Notes under the pieces: model-generated | What the model was told of the DNA's origin: nothing | Databases searched by the model: none | Seen by the model: the letters and a program-made list of their open reading frames with translations, nothing else | From: Bacteroidales bacterium | GTDB lineage: Bacteria; Bacteroidota; Bacteroidia; Bacteroidales; F082 | NCBI GenBank assembly: GCA_017548125.1 | Contig: JAFYNK010000007.1 | Coordinates: 62,001-126,000, forward strand | Direction: 5' to 3' | Length of the DNA: 64,000 nucleotides | Position numbers and translations under genes: made by a program | Part shown: in pieces, positions 6,855 to 16,560 of the stretch | How positions within the stretch are numbered: the first letter of the stretch is position 1 | Layout of the letters: each line of letters begins with the position of its first letter

Positions 6855-8276
6855 TTAATCCCCAAAATACTTCATCAATAATCTTACGTGAATTCCTGTC
6901 GCTCCAGCCACGCGGTAGCCGTCTCTGGCATCGAGGAACGCTGTTCCTGCAATGTCGAAGTGAATCCATGGATAATCGGTGAAACGTTCAAGGAATTTTC
7001 CTGCTGTGATGGCGCCGCCGTATTTGCTGCCTACGTTCTTGACGTCGGCGATGTCCGACTTGATGAGCTCGGCGTATTCATCCCAAAGAGGAAACTCTAT
7101 TAAACGTTCATAGACCTCTTCTCCGTATTCTTTTAATGAAGAGAGATAGATGTCGGCGTCTTTGTGCATAACGACGCTGGCGTGCGGTCCTATCGCGTTA
7201 GACGCAGCGCCTGTCAGAGTGGCAAAGTCCATAACCAAAATCGGGTCATATTTCTTCGCATACGAAAGAGCGTCGGCAAGTATCATGCGGCCTTCAGCGT
7301 CGGTGTTGACGATTTCAACGGTGCTTCCGTCAAACATGGTGACGACGTTTCCAGGAACATGAGCGTTACCGTCGATGCGGTTGTCGGTGGCTGGAATCAG
7401 TGCTACGACGTGATATGGCAGTCTCGCCTTCGCTATGCCATAAAGAGCAGCTGCGACAGAGGCAGCGCCAGCCATGTCGTGTTTCATGGTCGCCATCGAT
7501 GCTCCTGGCTTGAGATTGTAACCTCCAGTATCGTAAACGACACCTTTGCCTACCAAGACGAATGGCTGCTCGTTTTTCATATTCTCAGGCTTCCACTCGG
7601 CGATTGTAAAAGTAGGTTCGTCGAGGCTGCCTGCGTTGACGGCGAGAAGTCCGCCCATCTTGAGCGCTTCTATCTTTTTCTTGTTTAAAACTTCAACATG
7701 AACGCCTGCTTCACGAAGCTTGGTGCTGACGATGTCGGCAAATTGAACGGCGTTGAGATGGTTGACAGGCTCATTGACGAGGTCGCGAGCCCATAAGGTT
7801 GATTCCACTGTTATGTTAATATTATTTAACATCTCTTCGTCATAACCTTCTTCTAGATAAATGGTCTCAAGACTGTTTTCCTTTGGCTCTGTTTTGTATT
7901 TGGTGAATTTATAATTTGCCAATGCCATTCCTTCTACATAAGCGAAAAGCTCGTCATGGTTTACGCCTGTGACATCGGTGACAAGAACTTCATTGATGTT
8001 GTGTTTGTTGATGCGTGCTGCCATAGACGCTCCGCTTTGACGTGCCTCTTCAAGACGGCGAAATTCTAGTTCTTGAGCGATGACGTAAAAATAAAGGTGC
8101 TCGGTGAATCTGTTTATGTGTATGGTTTTCTTGCCATTGGTAGATTCGTGGTATTCCTTTATATAGTTTATTTCTTGTTCGCTAAGTCCGATGTTGTCGA
8201 TTTGTTCAATCATGTCAAGAAGATAGACTCTCGCTTTGAAGTCGTTTCTTGATGTTGTTTTAATAATAGCGTTCAT
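6855..8276 (-). CDS. Leucyl aminopeptidase (M17 family)
   Basis: Cytoplasmic di-zinc exopeptidase that removes N-terminal residues, active as a hexamer. The catalytic core is intact: VGKGVVYDTGGYNLKP, then MKHDMAGAASV with metal-binding aspartate, then NTDAEGRMILADAL carrying the catalytic arginine and metal ligands. The N-terminal half is a divergent macro-like domain, as is normal for the family. At 473 residues it has the normal length. It is the last gene of a three-gene minus-strand run with an outer-membrane protein and waaA (gap of 5 bases to waaA). PepA homologues sometimes bind DNA, but nothing here shows that. Confidence 0.94.
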   Translation of the reverse strand: MNAIIKTTSRNDFKARVYLLDMIEQIDNIGLSEQEINYIKEYHESTNGKKTIHINRFTEHLYFYVIAQELEFRRLEEARQSGASMAARINKHNINEVLVTDVTGVNHDELFAYVEGMALANYKFTKYKTEPKENSLETIYLEEGYDEEMLNNINITVESTLWARDLVNEPVNHLNAVQFADIVSTKLREAGVHVEVLNKKKIEALKMGGLLAVNAGSLDEPTFTIAEWKPENMKNEQPFVLVGKGVVYDTGGYNLKPGASMATMKHDMAGAASVAAALYGIAKARLPYHVVALIPATDNRIDGNAHVPGNVVTMFDGSTVEIVNTDAEGRMILADALSYAKKYDPILVMDFATLTGAASNAIGPHASVVMHKDADIYLSSLKEYGEEVYERLIEFPLWDEYAELIKSDIADVKNVGSKYGGAITAGKFLERFTDYPWIHFDIAGTAFLDARDGYRVAGATGIHVRLLMKYFGD

Positions 8277-8281
8277 ATATG

Positions 8282-9511
8282 TTATAATTTTGATTTTAAA
8301 TAGTTTGCGATTTTATCTGTTGCTCCGACACTTAACTTTACATAATTCTTACAAGTCTCAGATGCTTTATTATAGAATGTCTCGTCATTCATTAATTGTT
8401 CAAAAATGTTTTCAAATTCTTTTTGGTTGTTGACAGAAAACATTCCTTTGTTATTGACCAGATCAACGGCTTCGACAAATTTGTGGTATTTGGGGCCTAT
8501 TACGACCGGACAGCCGAATACGAGCGCTTCTTGAGTGTTGTGGATGCTGCTCATGAAACCGCCTCCGACGTAAGCAAATCGTGCGTATTTGTAAATTTTC
8601 TTTAAGATTCCGATTGTGTTGATGACAAGGACTTTGTGTTTTCCGTTGTCTTTTGTCAGTTGGCTATACAAAACATAATCGTCTAATTGTGAAACGATTT
8701 GATTGATGTGCGAATCTGAAATATCGTGAGGAGCGATGATAAGACAATAATTGTCAGGCATTTTCTTTGAAAAAGGGATGAGAAGTTTTTCATCGCTTTG
8801 CCATGAGCTTCCTGCGATTATACATTGTCTTCCGTTTATGAAACTCTCGATTTCAGGAAATGATTGCGACTGCTTGGCAATTTCATAGACGCGGTCGAAA
8901 CGAGTGTCGCCGGTTATTGTTACATCATTTATGTTAATGGAATTTAACAGTTTTGCTGTATCGTCATTTTGAACGAAATAATGAGTCACGTTCTTCAACT
9001 GTCTTCTGAACCAAGAGGCGTAAGGCTTAAAGAAATAATGGTCTTTATGGAGTAATGCCGAAATATAATATAATGGTATATTGTTTTTTTTCAGCACTTT
9101 CATATAATTGAACCAGAAATCGTACTTGACGAAGAAAGCCGCTTTGATATTGAAATTCTTTACGAGTTTTATTGCATTCGACATGGTATCGGAAGGCATG
9201 TAAGCCACTTTGTCTGCGAGTTGGAAGTTCTTTCTTGGCTCGTATCCGGAAGGGGAGAAGAATGTTAATAATATTTTGTATTTCGGGAAATCTTGTTTGA
9301 GTCGTTCTATCACAGGCAGACCTTGTTCAAATTCGCCGAGTGATGACACGTGAACCCAAATCCATTCGTCGTTTTTGTTAATGGATTTTAAGTTATCCCA
9401 TTGTTTTTTTCTTCCGTTCCACCAGAGCTGGGCTTTTTTGTTGCCAAATAAAGAAGCTATAGCGATCGCGCCGCTATAGCTTCTTATTGCTATTGAATAT
9501 AAAAGATTCAT
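8282..9511 (-). CDS. waaA: 3-deoxy-D-manno-octulosonic acid (Kdo) transferase
   Basis: Glycosyltransferase that adds Kdo to lipid A precursor at the inner face of the cytoplasmic membrane. Features of the family visible here are an N-terminal hydrophobic segment (YSGAIAIASLF), IWVHVSSLGEFEQGLPVI with the catalytic glutamate, the KAAFFVKYDFWFNYM segment, and a GT-B C-terminal domain with YVGGGF and NTQEALVFGCPVVIGP for nucleotide-sugar binding. At 409 residues it matches Bacteroidota KdtA. It starts 2 bases after the upstream outer-membrane gene ends, so it is co-transcribed with it. Confidence 0.95.
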   Translation of the reverse strand: MNLLYSIAIRSYSGAIAIASLFGNKKAQLWWNGRKKQWDNLKSINKNDEWIWVHVSSLGEFEQGLPVIERLKQDFPKYKILLTFFSPSGYEPRKNFQLADKVAYMPSDTMSNAIKLVKNFNIKAAFFVKYDFWFNYMKVLKKNNIPLYYISALLHKDHYFFKPYASWFRRQLKNVTHYFVQNDDTAKLLNSININDVTITGDTRFDRVYEIAKQSQSFPEIESFINGRQCIIAGSSWQSDEKLLIPFSKKMPDNYCLIIAPHDISDSHINQIVSQLDDYVLYSQLTKDNGKHKVLVINTIGILKKIYKYARFAYVGGGFMSSIHNTQEALVFGCPVVIGPKYHKFVEAVDLVNNKGMFSVNNQKEFENIFEQLMNDETFYNKASETCKNYVKLSVGATDKIANYLKSKL

Positions 9512-9513
9512 GA

Positions 9514-10281
9514 TTAATAATAGTAAAATTCGTCTGGCATTCTTTTATATGTAGGGATGTAAACCGCAAAACGTATTCCGTAATATCTGTCGATATAAGT
9601 GTTGAGGTCAGGACCCATTAGGTTGAAATCCCATTGGCGTAATGGCTTGGTATGCGCCTGGACGAACTCAAGGGATACTGAGAAGTTAAATACGCGTGAG
9701 CTGCTTAGGAAAAGATAGCCTATTTCTCCTGAGTAGGCAAATCCGCCGCGCATTCTGTCGTAGCCATAGAGATAGTCGTCGGCGAGGTTTGGCGGAGGCG
9801 ATGCGGTTGAAGAGAACTCGATTCTCACTCTGTTAAGGAGATAGCCTAATCCTCCGTTGATGAAAAATCCGCTGTTTGGGTTAGGCGCCCAGAAACTGAA
9901 AATCTTTCCTACCTTCGCCTGAATGTGATAGCCGCGTTGGAATGTCGCAAAGCTGCCGTAAATTCCATCGCCTGTTATCAGCTCGCCGTTGTTGTCCAAG
10001 ATGATACCTAAGAGCTCTTCGCGAGTGGTGTTGATGCTGTCTCCAAAAATGAAGTTGCCGCTGGCAGTCCATAGCCAGTTCTTGTCGGTTTTGTATTGGA
10101 AACTTGCGCCTATCGTTGAGTTGTTTCCGTATAAATTTTTGGTGTCAGCACCGGGAAACTGATATGAATATGTGGCGCTGAACATAGAAAGTGAAATGCA
10201 CTCTTTTTTTATATCTTTCTGAGCCTTAACGATAAAAGGAGATAAGAAAAATATCAATAAAATAAAATGTCTTAATTTCAT
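9514..10281 (-). CDS. Outer-membrane beta-barrel protein, unknown role
   Basis: A 255-residue protein with a signal peptide (MKLRHFILLIFFLSPFIVKA, cut near AQ) followed by alternating hydrophobic and polar strands (TIGASFQYKTDKNWLWTASGNFIF, FINGGLGYLLNRVRI, SGEIGYLFLSSSRVFNFSVSLEF). This is consistent with a small barrel of about eight to ten strands. It is first in an operon with waaA and leucyl aminopeptidase, and the link with Kdo transferase suggests an envelope role, possibly related to lipopolysaccharide. No specific family was recognised. Confidence 0.7.
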   Translation of the reverse strand: MKLRHFILLIFFLSPFIVKAQKDIKKECISLSMFSATYSYQFPGADTKNLYGNNSTIGASFQYKTDKNWLWTASGNFIFGDSINTTREELLGIILDNNGELITGDGIYGSFATFQRGYHIQAKVGKIFSFWAPNPNSGFFINGGLGYLLNRVRIEFSSTASPPPNLADDYLYGYDRMRGGFAYSGEIGYLFLSSSRVFNFSVSLEFVQAHTKPLRQWDFNLMGPDLNTYIDRYYGIRFAVYIPTYKRMPDEFYYY

Positions 10282-10302
10282 CTCAAAATGATTTTAATCT
10301 TG

Positions 10303-10310
10303 CAAAGATA
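10303..10310 (-). promoter_or_regulatory. Putative -7 box for the barrel-waaA-aminopeptidase operon
   Basis: TATCTTTG on the minus strand, 22 nt before the first ATG. Confidence 0.6.
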
Positions 10311-10397
10311 GTAAACGTTTTTTAGTTTTACTTATTTTGAATAAAATTAATTATGTTAATAAGTGTTAAAAATGAGTATCAGTAAATAAATAATTTA

Positions 10398-10405
10398 TAC
10401 CTTTG
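10398..10405 (+). promoter_or_regulatory. Putative -7 box for the lipoprotein gene
   Basis: TACCTTTG, 18 nt before the ATG at 10423, divergent from the operon promoter at 10303-10310. Confidence 0.6.
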
Positions 10406-10422
10406 CAAAAAATGTTTTGATC

Positions 10423-11478
10423 ATGAAAAAGAATCTGTTTAATTTATTAAGTATTAGCGCGTTATTGCTTGTCGCTGTTTTGTTGGTTTCATGCGGTGGA
10501 AGAAACGGTAAGCCTAAGAATTATTTCACTGTAGGTGAAGAAACATACGAATTGATATATGGATGTATCATAAACAATGGTGAGGAAAACGACGGTTTTG
10601 ACTTGGACCTGCGTCTGTATTGCGAAAATGAACAGGATTTTATCAATTTTAACATAAACTCAAAACAAGCTGAAAGTATAGAAAGCTCTACATACACCGA
10701 CTTGAACGGCTCATGGGTTATTGGCTATACGTCAAGCGGAAGTTATACCAATATGGGAAATATTACTTCTGGTAAAGTGATAGTTAACAGATCGTCAGAA
10801 GGTTATACTATAGAGATAAAATGTGTTGACCAATACAATAATAATGTTGATGGATATTATAAAGGTGTGTTGCAGAAAAGAGATGAAGATAATTTAGTGC
10901 ATTCCGTTCCTGACTATGTCCTTCCAGAAGAAATATATGATGAGGTGACAGAGTATTTCCCTGTATATTCGGGCGTCAATCCTCCTGATATGAAGGGAGA
11001 GTACATATCTTCGCCTCACTATTTGGTGTATCAGTCAAATGCTGAAAATAATGAAACAGGACTGTTGTTCTCTGATTTATATCTCGGTTTTATGTATAAT
11101 AACAAGCAAATGAACTGTTATTGGAAACAGTTTGATACTGCTGATAATGAATTTGATGAATATGTTTATTATGGAGTGAAAGTCACTGGCAAAGATGATT
11201 ATTTTACTTGTTATTATGTTGATGAAGGTTATGTTAATGGATATTATGCACAGCAGTCATTCATATACAGCGGCAAGAAGACAGAAGAAGGACTTGAGGA
11301 TTTTCATACAGCAGTTGTGTTGTTGGAAACGAGCGGACATCCAGGATTGCCTCCTAAAAACACATTCCGCGTGTTGAGAGATAACGATGGATTGGCTGAG
11401 CAAAACTCATGGATGTCAAAAGGTTGTGATAAACCTAAGGCGTCATCGAAAAATTCGTTTGATATTTGGATGAAATAA
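10423..11478 (+). CDS. Hypothetical lipoprotein
   Basis: A 351-residue protein beginning MKKNLFNLLSISALLLVAVL, with lipobox LVSC and Cys24 as the lipidation site. The start is the ATG at 10423; a TTG two codons earlier is less likely. The mature part is acidic and rich in Tyr, Asn and Asp, with two similar halves that both contain a YxSxxxYxxY-like aromatic pattern, probably beta-sandwich domains. No catalytic motif or known family is evident. It is followed 11 bases later by the M16 protease, so it may be co-transcribed with it. Role unknown. Confidence 0.75.
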   Translation: MKKNLFNLLSISALLLVAVLLVSCGGRNGKPKNYFTVGEETYELIYGCIINNGEENDGFDLDLRLYCENEQDFINFNINSKQAESIESSTYTDLNGSWVIGYTSSGSYTNMGNITSGKVIVNRSSEGYTIEIKCVDQYNNNVDGYYKGVLQKRDEDNLVHSVPDYVLPEEIYDEVTEYFPVYSGVNPPDMKGEYISSPHYLVYQSNAENNETGLLFSDLYLGFMYNNKQMNCYWKQFDTADNEFDEYVYYGVKVTGKDDYFTCYYVDEGYVNGYYAQQSFIYSGKKTEEGLEDFHTAVVLLETSGHPGLPPKNTFRVLRDNDGLAEQNSWMSKGCDKPKASSKNSFDIWMK

Positions 11479-11489
11479 TATAGTGTGGA

Positions 11490-12728
11490 ATGCTCGAAGA
11501 AAGTGTTGTTTCAGAATATATTCTTCCTAACGGAATAAAAATATTACATAAATATAGAGCAGGTGTTGTCGCGCATTTGTCGTTGATGGTCAATACAGGG
11601 ATGCGCGACGAGGCAGACAATGAAAATGGGCTGGCCCACTTCATCGAGCACATGCTCTTCAAGGGAACGAAAAAACGTAAGGCATATCATGTGCTTAGCT
11701 GTTTGGAAAATGTTGGCGGCGAGCTCAATGCCTATACAACCAAAGAGGAAACCTGTATCCATGCTTCTTTCTTGAAGGAGTATTACAATAAAGCTATAGA
11801 GCTTCTTTCTGACGTGGCTTTCAATAGTCTCTATCCTGAAAATGAACTTGAGAAAGAGAAGGAAGTCATTCTTGATGAGATAAATTCATATCTCGACAGT
11901 CCGGCGGAAGAGATTTACGACGACTTCGAAAATAACTTGTATAAAGGTCATGAGATGGGTCGTAATATATTGGGAACTAGGGAATTGGTTGAAGGATACT
12001 CACGAAACGACCTTTGTAATTTCCTTAAGAATAACTATTCTACTGATAGAATGGTTGTCGCCACAATAGGTGATATTCCTTTTGAGAAATTTAAGAATAA
12101 GGTGATAGCTCATTTCGGAGATTATAAACGTTATAATACAGAATATCACAGAACTAAATTTACATCATTGCCTGCTTTTAATGTCGTTCAAGAAAGAAAT
12201 AGTCATTTGTCGCATTGCATGATGGGCGGATTGGCGTATCGAATCGAAAGCGAGAAGAAGATGCACATGGTGCTGTTGAATAATATTTTGGGCGGACCGG
12301 GGATGAATTCTAGGTTGAACCTTAATATCAGAGAAAAATATGGTTTTGCATATACTATTGAGTCACAGTATAATGCATATTCTGACACGGGAAATTTCTC
12401 AATATATATGGGCGTTGACCCTCATTCGCTTGACAAGGCGGTAGATTTGGTTTTTAAAGAGCTTGTTAAGTTGAAAAATAATAAACTAGGCACTATTCAG
12501 TTGTCTAATGCAAAAAATCAACTTGTTGGCCAGCTTGCGCTTAGCGGTGAGTCGGGTCTTGGAGAGTTGCTCGCTATGGCAAGAGCAGCGTTCTATAAAG
12601 ATGAAATAGAACCTCTTTCTGAAACAATAAGAAAGATTAGAAATTTAAAATCAGAGGATATTTTGGATGTGGCAAATGAAATTTTTGATGATGCAAATGT
12701 GAATATCTTGATTTACAAAGGTTTATAA
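11490..12728 (+). CDS. M16 family zinc protease
   Basis: Pitrilysin/insulinase-type metalloprotease of 412 residues, the size of the bacterial YmxG or processing-peptidase-like class. The inverted zinc motif HFIEH is at residues 50-54, with the third ligand glutamate in EKEKEVILDEINSYLD about 75 residues further on. The C-terminal half carries the family's GGPGMNSRLNLNIREKYGFAYTIES segment. No signal peptide is present, so it probably acts in the cytoplasm on peptides. It follows a lipoprotein gene closely. The following pdxA has its own promoter. Confidence 0.93.
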   Translation: MLEESVVSEYILPNGIKILHKYRAGVVAHLSLMVNTGMRDEADNENGLAHFIEHMLFKGTKKRKAYHVLSCLENVGGELNAYTTKEETCIHASFLKEYYNKAIELLSDVAFNSLYPENELEKEKEVILDEINSYLDSPAEEIYDDFENNLYKGHEMGRNILGTRELVEGYSRNDLCNFLKNNYSTDRMVVATIGDIPFEKFKNKVIAHFGDYKRYNTEYHRTKFTSLPAFNVVQERNSHLSHCMMGGLAYRIESEKKMHMVLLNNILGGPGMNSRLNLNIREKYGFAYTIESQYNAYSDTGNFSIYMGVDPHSLDKAVDLVFKELVKLKNNKLGTIQLSNAKNQLVGQLALSGESGLGELLAMARAAFYKDEIEPLSETIRKIRNLKSEDILDVANEIFDDANVNILIYKGL

Positions 12729-12753
12729 AAATATTATAAAAAATAATTTTACA

Positions 12754-12785
12754 TTTGTTTTTCTATTATATTTATTATATCTTTG
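12754..12785 (+). promoter_or_regulatory. Promoter of pdxA
   Basis: TTTG (12754-12757) and TATCTTTG (12778-12785) are separated by 20 nt, a full match to the Bacteroidota -33/-7 arrangement. It lies 23 nt before the pdxA ATG. Confidence 0.75.
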
Positions 12786-12808
12786 AAGTCTCTCAAAACT
12801 AGCACATT

Positions 12809-13831
12809 ATGTTTGCACAGAAAGACTCCGAAAGATTGCCCGTTATTGGAATTACTCAAGGCGACATTAACGGAATAGGTTATGAAATAATATTGAAAAC
12901 CTTATGCGACAGTAGAATTTTTGACTCTTTTATTCCTGTTATTTATGGGCAGTCGAAGGTTTTCTCTTATTATAAGAAGAATTTTAATATGGAGGAGCTT
13001 TCTTACGCATTGATTAGAGAAGCTCGTCAGGCGCAGCCTGGAAGGATAAATATCATCAATCATACTGATTCTGAACTTAAAATAGAACCTGGTATTTCTA
13101 CAGAAATTGCAGGAAAGGCTTCGTTCGAAGCATTGAAATTAGCGGTCGATGATTTGTATAAAAACAATATAGACGCATTGGTTACAGCTCCTGTTAATAA
13201 AGGGAACATTCAATCGGAGCATTTCCAATTCTCAAGCCAGAAAAAATATATTAACTCTTATTGCCCAGAATATACGCCGTTGATGTTGATGGTTTCCAAC
13301 GGCTTAAGAGTGGGAAGCGTTACCAATCACGTTTCTTTGAAAGATGTTTCTAAAATCATAACCAAAGACTTGGTCGTTAGTAAGTTAGAGGTTTTCAATA
13401 AAACATTACAGAAGGATTTCGGCATCGTTTCACCTCGCATTGCGGTCATGGGTCTCAATCCTCATTATGGCGATGGCGGCCTTTATGGAAAAGAAGAAAT
13501 TGATACTATAATTCCAGCTATCAAGGAGGTAAGGGAAAAAGGTCTTGTGGTGTTTGGTCCTTTCTCCGCCGATGGCTTCTTCGGCTCGGCAGCATGGCTG
13601 AAATATGACGGAGTCTTGTGTATGTTCCACGATCAGGCGATGGTGCCGTTTAAGACTCTCGCCGTTGACGGAGGCGTCAATTTTACTGCTGGATTGCCTG
13701 TCATCAGAACAGCTCCTGACCATGGAACGGGATATGATATAGCTAACAAAAATATCGCTGACCCAAATTCGTTCCGCCATGCAATTTATCTCGCAATAGA
13801 CGTGCTGAGAAATAGAACATCAAAAGAATAA
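12809..13831 (+). CDS. pdxA: 4-hydroxythreonine-4-phosphate dehydrogenase
   Basis: NAD-dependent enzyme of the DXP-dependent vitamin B6 pathway. It oxidises 4-phosphohydroxythreonine, and the product then condenses in the PdxJ step. Family motifs are GITQGDINGIGYEI, TAPVNKGNI, the metal-binding histidine in VTNHVSLKDVS, MGLNPHYGDGG, CMFHDQAMVPFK and RTAPDHGTGYDIA. At 340 residues it has the normal length. The PLP made by this pathway is the cofactor of the alanine racemase half of the next gene, as well as of gadB and sufS in this window, though no regulatory link is shown. Confidence 0.96.
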   Translation: MFAQKDSERLPVIGITQGDINGIGYEIILKTLCDSRIFDSFIPVIYGQSKVFSYYKKNFNMEELSYALIREARQAQPGRINIINHTDSELKIEPGISTEIAGKASFEALKLAVDDLYKNNIDALVTAPVNKGNIQSEHFQFSSQKKYINSYCPEYTPLMLMVSNGLRVGSVTNHVSLKDVSKIITKDLVVSKLEVFNKTLQKDFGIVSPRIAVMGLNPHYGDGGLYGKEEIDTIIPAIKEVREKGLVVFGPFSADGFFGSAAWLKYDGVLCMFHDQAMVPFKTLAVDGGVNFTAGLPVIRTAPDHGTGYDIANKNIADPNSFRHAIYLAIDVLRNRTSKE

Positions 13832-13835
13832 TTCA

Positions 13836-13843
13836 TATCTTTG
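13836..13843 (+). promoter_or_regulatory. Putative -7 box for murF-alr
   Basis: TATCTTTG ends only 4 bases before the ATG at 13848. If used, the transcript would start at or within a few bases of the start codon (near-leaderless). Confidence 0.5.
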
Positions 13844-13847
13844 CAGT

Positions 13848-16358
13848 ATGAATTATACTGTAGAAAGAATAGCATCAATTGTTGGAGGTGATATAATAAA
13901 TGACTTCAATAAGGGTTTAATCGTCAAAGATTTGCTCTTTGATAGCCGTTTGCTCGTCTCTCCTGAAAATACATTGTTTTTCTCTTTGAAAAGTCATCGT
14001 AATGACGGCAATAAATATATTGGTGATTTGTATGAAAAAGGTGTTAGGGCCTTTGTCGTGGAGAAATCTAATTCTATTGCCAAAATAATTGAAAATAAAA
14101 ATGATGCTGCTTTCATCCTGGTTGATGACACTTTAAAAGCTCTTCAGAAAACCGCTTCCTTCCATCGTGATAATTTCAATATTCCTATTGTTGGAATTAC
14201 AGGCAGCAATGGAAAAACAATAGTAAAAGAATGGCTGTATCAGATTTTTAGTCCTGAGATTTCTGTAGTTAGAAGCCCGAAAAGTTATAATTCTCAAATA
14301 GGCGTTCCTTTGTCGGTATGGCAAATGAATGATTTATATGATGTTGCAATATTTGAAGCTGGCATTTCACGGCCGAATGAGATGCATAATCTTAAAGAGA
14401 TTATAAAGCCAACGATAGGTGTTTTTACAAACATAGGTCAGGCTCACGGTAAGAACTTTGATAATGTCAATAGTAAAATAGAAGAGAAAATCAAGCTTTT
14501 CTCGGATGTCGAGACTTTGATATATTGCCTTGATTATAAAGATATTGATAAGAAGGCTAAGGAATTGGGTGTTAATGTTATAACATGGAGTAGAGAAGAT
14601 GAAAATGCAGATGTTTACATCTCTTACATTGAAAAAAAAGAAGATAACACCACGATAAAAGCAAATATTAATGCTCGGCTGTCAGTTTTTGAAGTTAAAA
14701 GTTCAAGTTTGCAGATTACAATTCCATTCACAGACGACGCATCGATAGAAAATGCAATTCATTGCTGGATTGTCGCCATGAAATTCAATATTAGCAATGA
14801 TGTTATAGAGGAAAAGATGAGGCGTTTGACACCTGTTGCGATGCGAATGGAACTTAAATCAGGAATCAATAATTGTGAAATCGTTGACGATACTTATAAC
14901 TCCGACTTCAATTCTCTTACGATAGCTCTTGATTTTATGAATCAGCAGCATCAGCATAAAGAACGTGTCGTTATTCTTTCTGATATTTTACAAAGCGAGC
15001 TGAAAGAAGATGTCTTGTATGAAAAGATAGCGCAACTTATTAAAAATAAAGGCGTTAATTATATTATAGGAATTGGTGAGGCAATAACGCGGCAGAGAGA
15101 TAAATTCGATATTAAGAAAGTTTTTTACAAAGACACCAGCGAGTTTTTGTCTGGCTATCCTATTGAATCTTTTCACAATCAGTTGATTCTGTTGAAAGGA
15201 GCTCGCGATTTTGGTTTTGAGAAGATTAGCAGAGTCTTGCAGGAAAAGGCGCATGAGACGATTCTTGAAATAAATCTTAACAATCTTGTTAGGAATATGA
15301 ACTATTATCGTTCTAAGTTGAAAAGAGACACAAAGTTGATGGTGATGGTTAAGGCTTTCGCCTATGGAAGCGGAACGTTTGAAGTTTCAAATGTTCTTGA
15401 GTTTCATCGTGCTGATTATCTCACGGTTGCATACGCTGATGAAGGAATTGAACTTAGACGTAAAGGAATCAATCTTCCAATTATGGTGATGACGCCTGAA
15501 ATAAATACCTTTGAAAGTATTGTTAAAAATAATTTAGAACCTGACATTTATAGTTTTAGAAGCCTTTCTCTTTTGGAAGACGCCATTGATAATTCAGGGC
15601 TGCCTTCTGATGCTCAAATTGGTATTCACATAAAACTCGATACCGGAATGCATCGTCTCGGCTTTTTGCCTGATGATATTGATGAGCTTTTGTCGCGACT
15701 CAAAAACAATAATAATATAGTCGTGAAAAGTGTCTTCTCGCATCTCGCCGGCGCTGACAGCAAGGAGTTTAACGATTTTACTATGAAGCAGATAAACGCT
15801 TTTGAAGAAATGAGTTCAAAGATTGTCACTGCTTTCCCTTATAAGATTTTACGTCATGTGCTGAATAGCGCAGGAATCAGTCGTTTTACTGATTATCAAT
15901 ACGATATGGTGCGATTGGGTATTGGTATTTATGGCGTTGCTCCGTGTGAAGAGGATAAAGGTAAGCTGAAGAATGTCATCTCGTTGAAAACCACTATAGT
16001 ACAGATAAAAGAATATGAAGTGGGAGAGACAGTCGGTTATAGTAGAAAGGGCGTAATTGACAGAAAATCAAAGATTGGCGTTGTGCCTATTGGCTACGCT
16101 GATGGTCTGAGCCGCCGCCTTGGCAATGGCGCCGCCTGTTTCTATGTGAATGGCAAGCCTGCACCGATAATAGGTAATATTTGCATGGATATGTGCATGA
16201 TTGACTTGACAGGAATCGATTGCAAGGAAGATGATGCTGCAATCTTGTTTAACGAGGATTATCCTATTGAGAGAATTGCAGAAGCTTGCAATACAATACC
16301 TTACGAAATATTGACAAGCATTTCGCATAGAGTGAAGAGAATTTATTTCCAAGAATAA
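13848..16358 (+). CDS. MurF ligase / alanine racemase fusion
   Basis: Bifunctional 836-residue protein. Residues 1 to about 465 form MurF, which attaches D-Ala-D-Ala to UDP-MurNAc-tripeptide. Its ATP loop is GITGSNGKT with Lys123. The remainder, starting near ILEINLNNLVRNMNYYRSKL, is a PLP-dependent alanine racemase that makes D-alanine. The PLP lysine is Lys502 in MVKAFAYGSG, and the second catalytic base is Tyr731 in VGETVGYSRKG. This fusion is common in Bacteroidota and couples D-Ala supply with its use in peptidoglycan. Both halves look intact. The gene lies 16 bases after pdxA, whose product pathway supplies PLP. Confidence 0.96.
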   Translation: MNYTVERIASIVGGDIINDFNKGLIVKDLLFDSRLLVSPENTLFFSLKSHRNDGNKYIGDLYEKGVRAFVVEKSNSIAKIIENKNDAAFILVDDTLKALQKTASFHRDNFNIPIVGITGSNGKTIVKEWLYQIFSPEISVVRSPKSYNSQIGVPLSVWQMNDLYDVAIFEAGISRPNEMHNLKEIIKPTIGVFTNIGQAHGKNFDNVNSKIEEKIKLFSDVETLIYCLDYKDIDKKAKELGVNVITWSREDENADVYISYIEKKEDNTTIKANINARLSVFEVKSSSLQITIPFTDDASIENAIHCWIVAMKFNISNDVIEEKMRRLTPVAMRMELKSGINNCEIVDDTYNSDFNSLTIALDFMNQQHQHKERVVILSDILQSELKEDVLYEKIAQLIKNKGVNYIIGIGEAITRQRDKFDIKKVFYKDTSEFLSGYPIESFHNQLILLKGARDFGFEKISRVLQEKAHETILEINLNNLVRNMNYYRSKLKRDTKLMVMVKAFAYGSGTFEVSNVLEFHRADYLTVAYADEGIELRRKGINLPIMVMTPEINTFESIVKNNLEPDIYSFRSLSLLEDAIDNSGLPSDAQIGIHIKLDTGMHRLGFLPDDIDELLSRLKNNNNIVVKSVFSHLAGADSKEFNDFTMKQINAFEEMSSKIVTAFPYKILRHVLNSAGISRFTDYQYDMVRLGIGIYGVAPCEEDKGKLKNVISLKTTIVQIKEYEVGETVGYSRKGVIDRKSKIGVVPIGYADGLSRRLGNGAACFYVNGKPAPIIGNICMDMCMIDLTGIDCKEDDAAILFNEDYPIERIAEACNTIPYEILTSISHRVKRIYFQE

Positions 16359-16364
16359 ATATGT

Positions 16365-16395
16365 AGTGACGTCAAACCAATGGCGTCATTTTTTT
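16365..16395 (+). terminator. Terminator of murF-alr
   Basis: Short stem TGACG (16367-16371) with CGTCA (16384-16388), followed by seven T residues; 9 bases after the stop. Confidence 0.65.
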
Positions 16396-16507
16396 GTTTA
16401 TGATTTGTGAAATCGTAGAGATTTTTAGTGTGAAGTCGCTTGATTTTATTAATGTTTTTTAACGAAATTTTATTTCTTAAAAATAGGAAAATTTACTGAT
16501 AAATTTT

Positions 16508-16515
16508 TAACTTTG
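16508..16515 (+). promoter_or_regulatory. Putative -7 box for the Dpm1-like operon
   Basis: TAACTTTG matches TAnnTTTG, 45 nt before the ATG at 16561. Confidence 0.5.
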
Positions 16516-16560
16516 TAGCGTTAAGATTATATAAAATAAACGTAATAAAAAAGAATTTTT

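Noticed and set aside
7164..7688. Plus-strand 174-residue frame inside leucyl aminopeptidase
   Set aside because: Antisense shadow of a well-conserved gene; no family features and no promoter.
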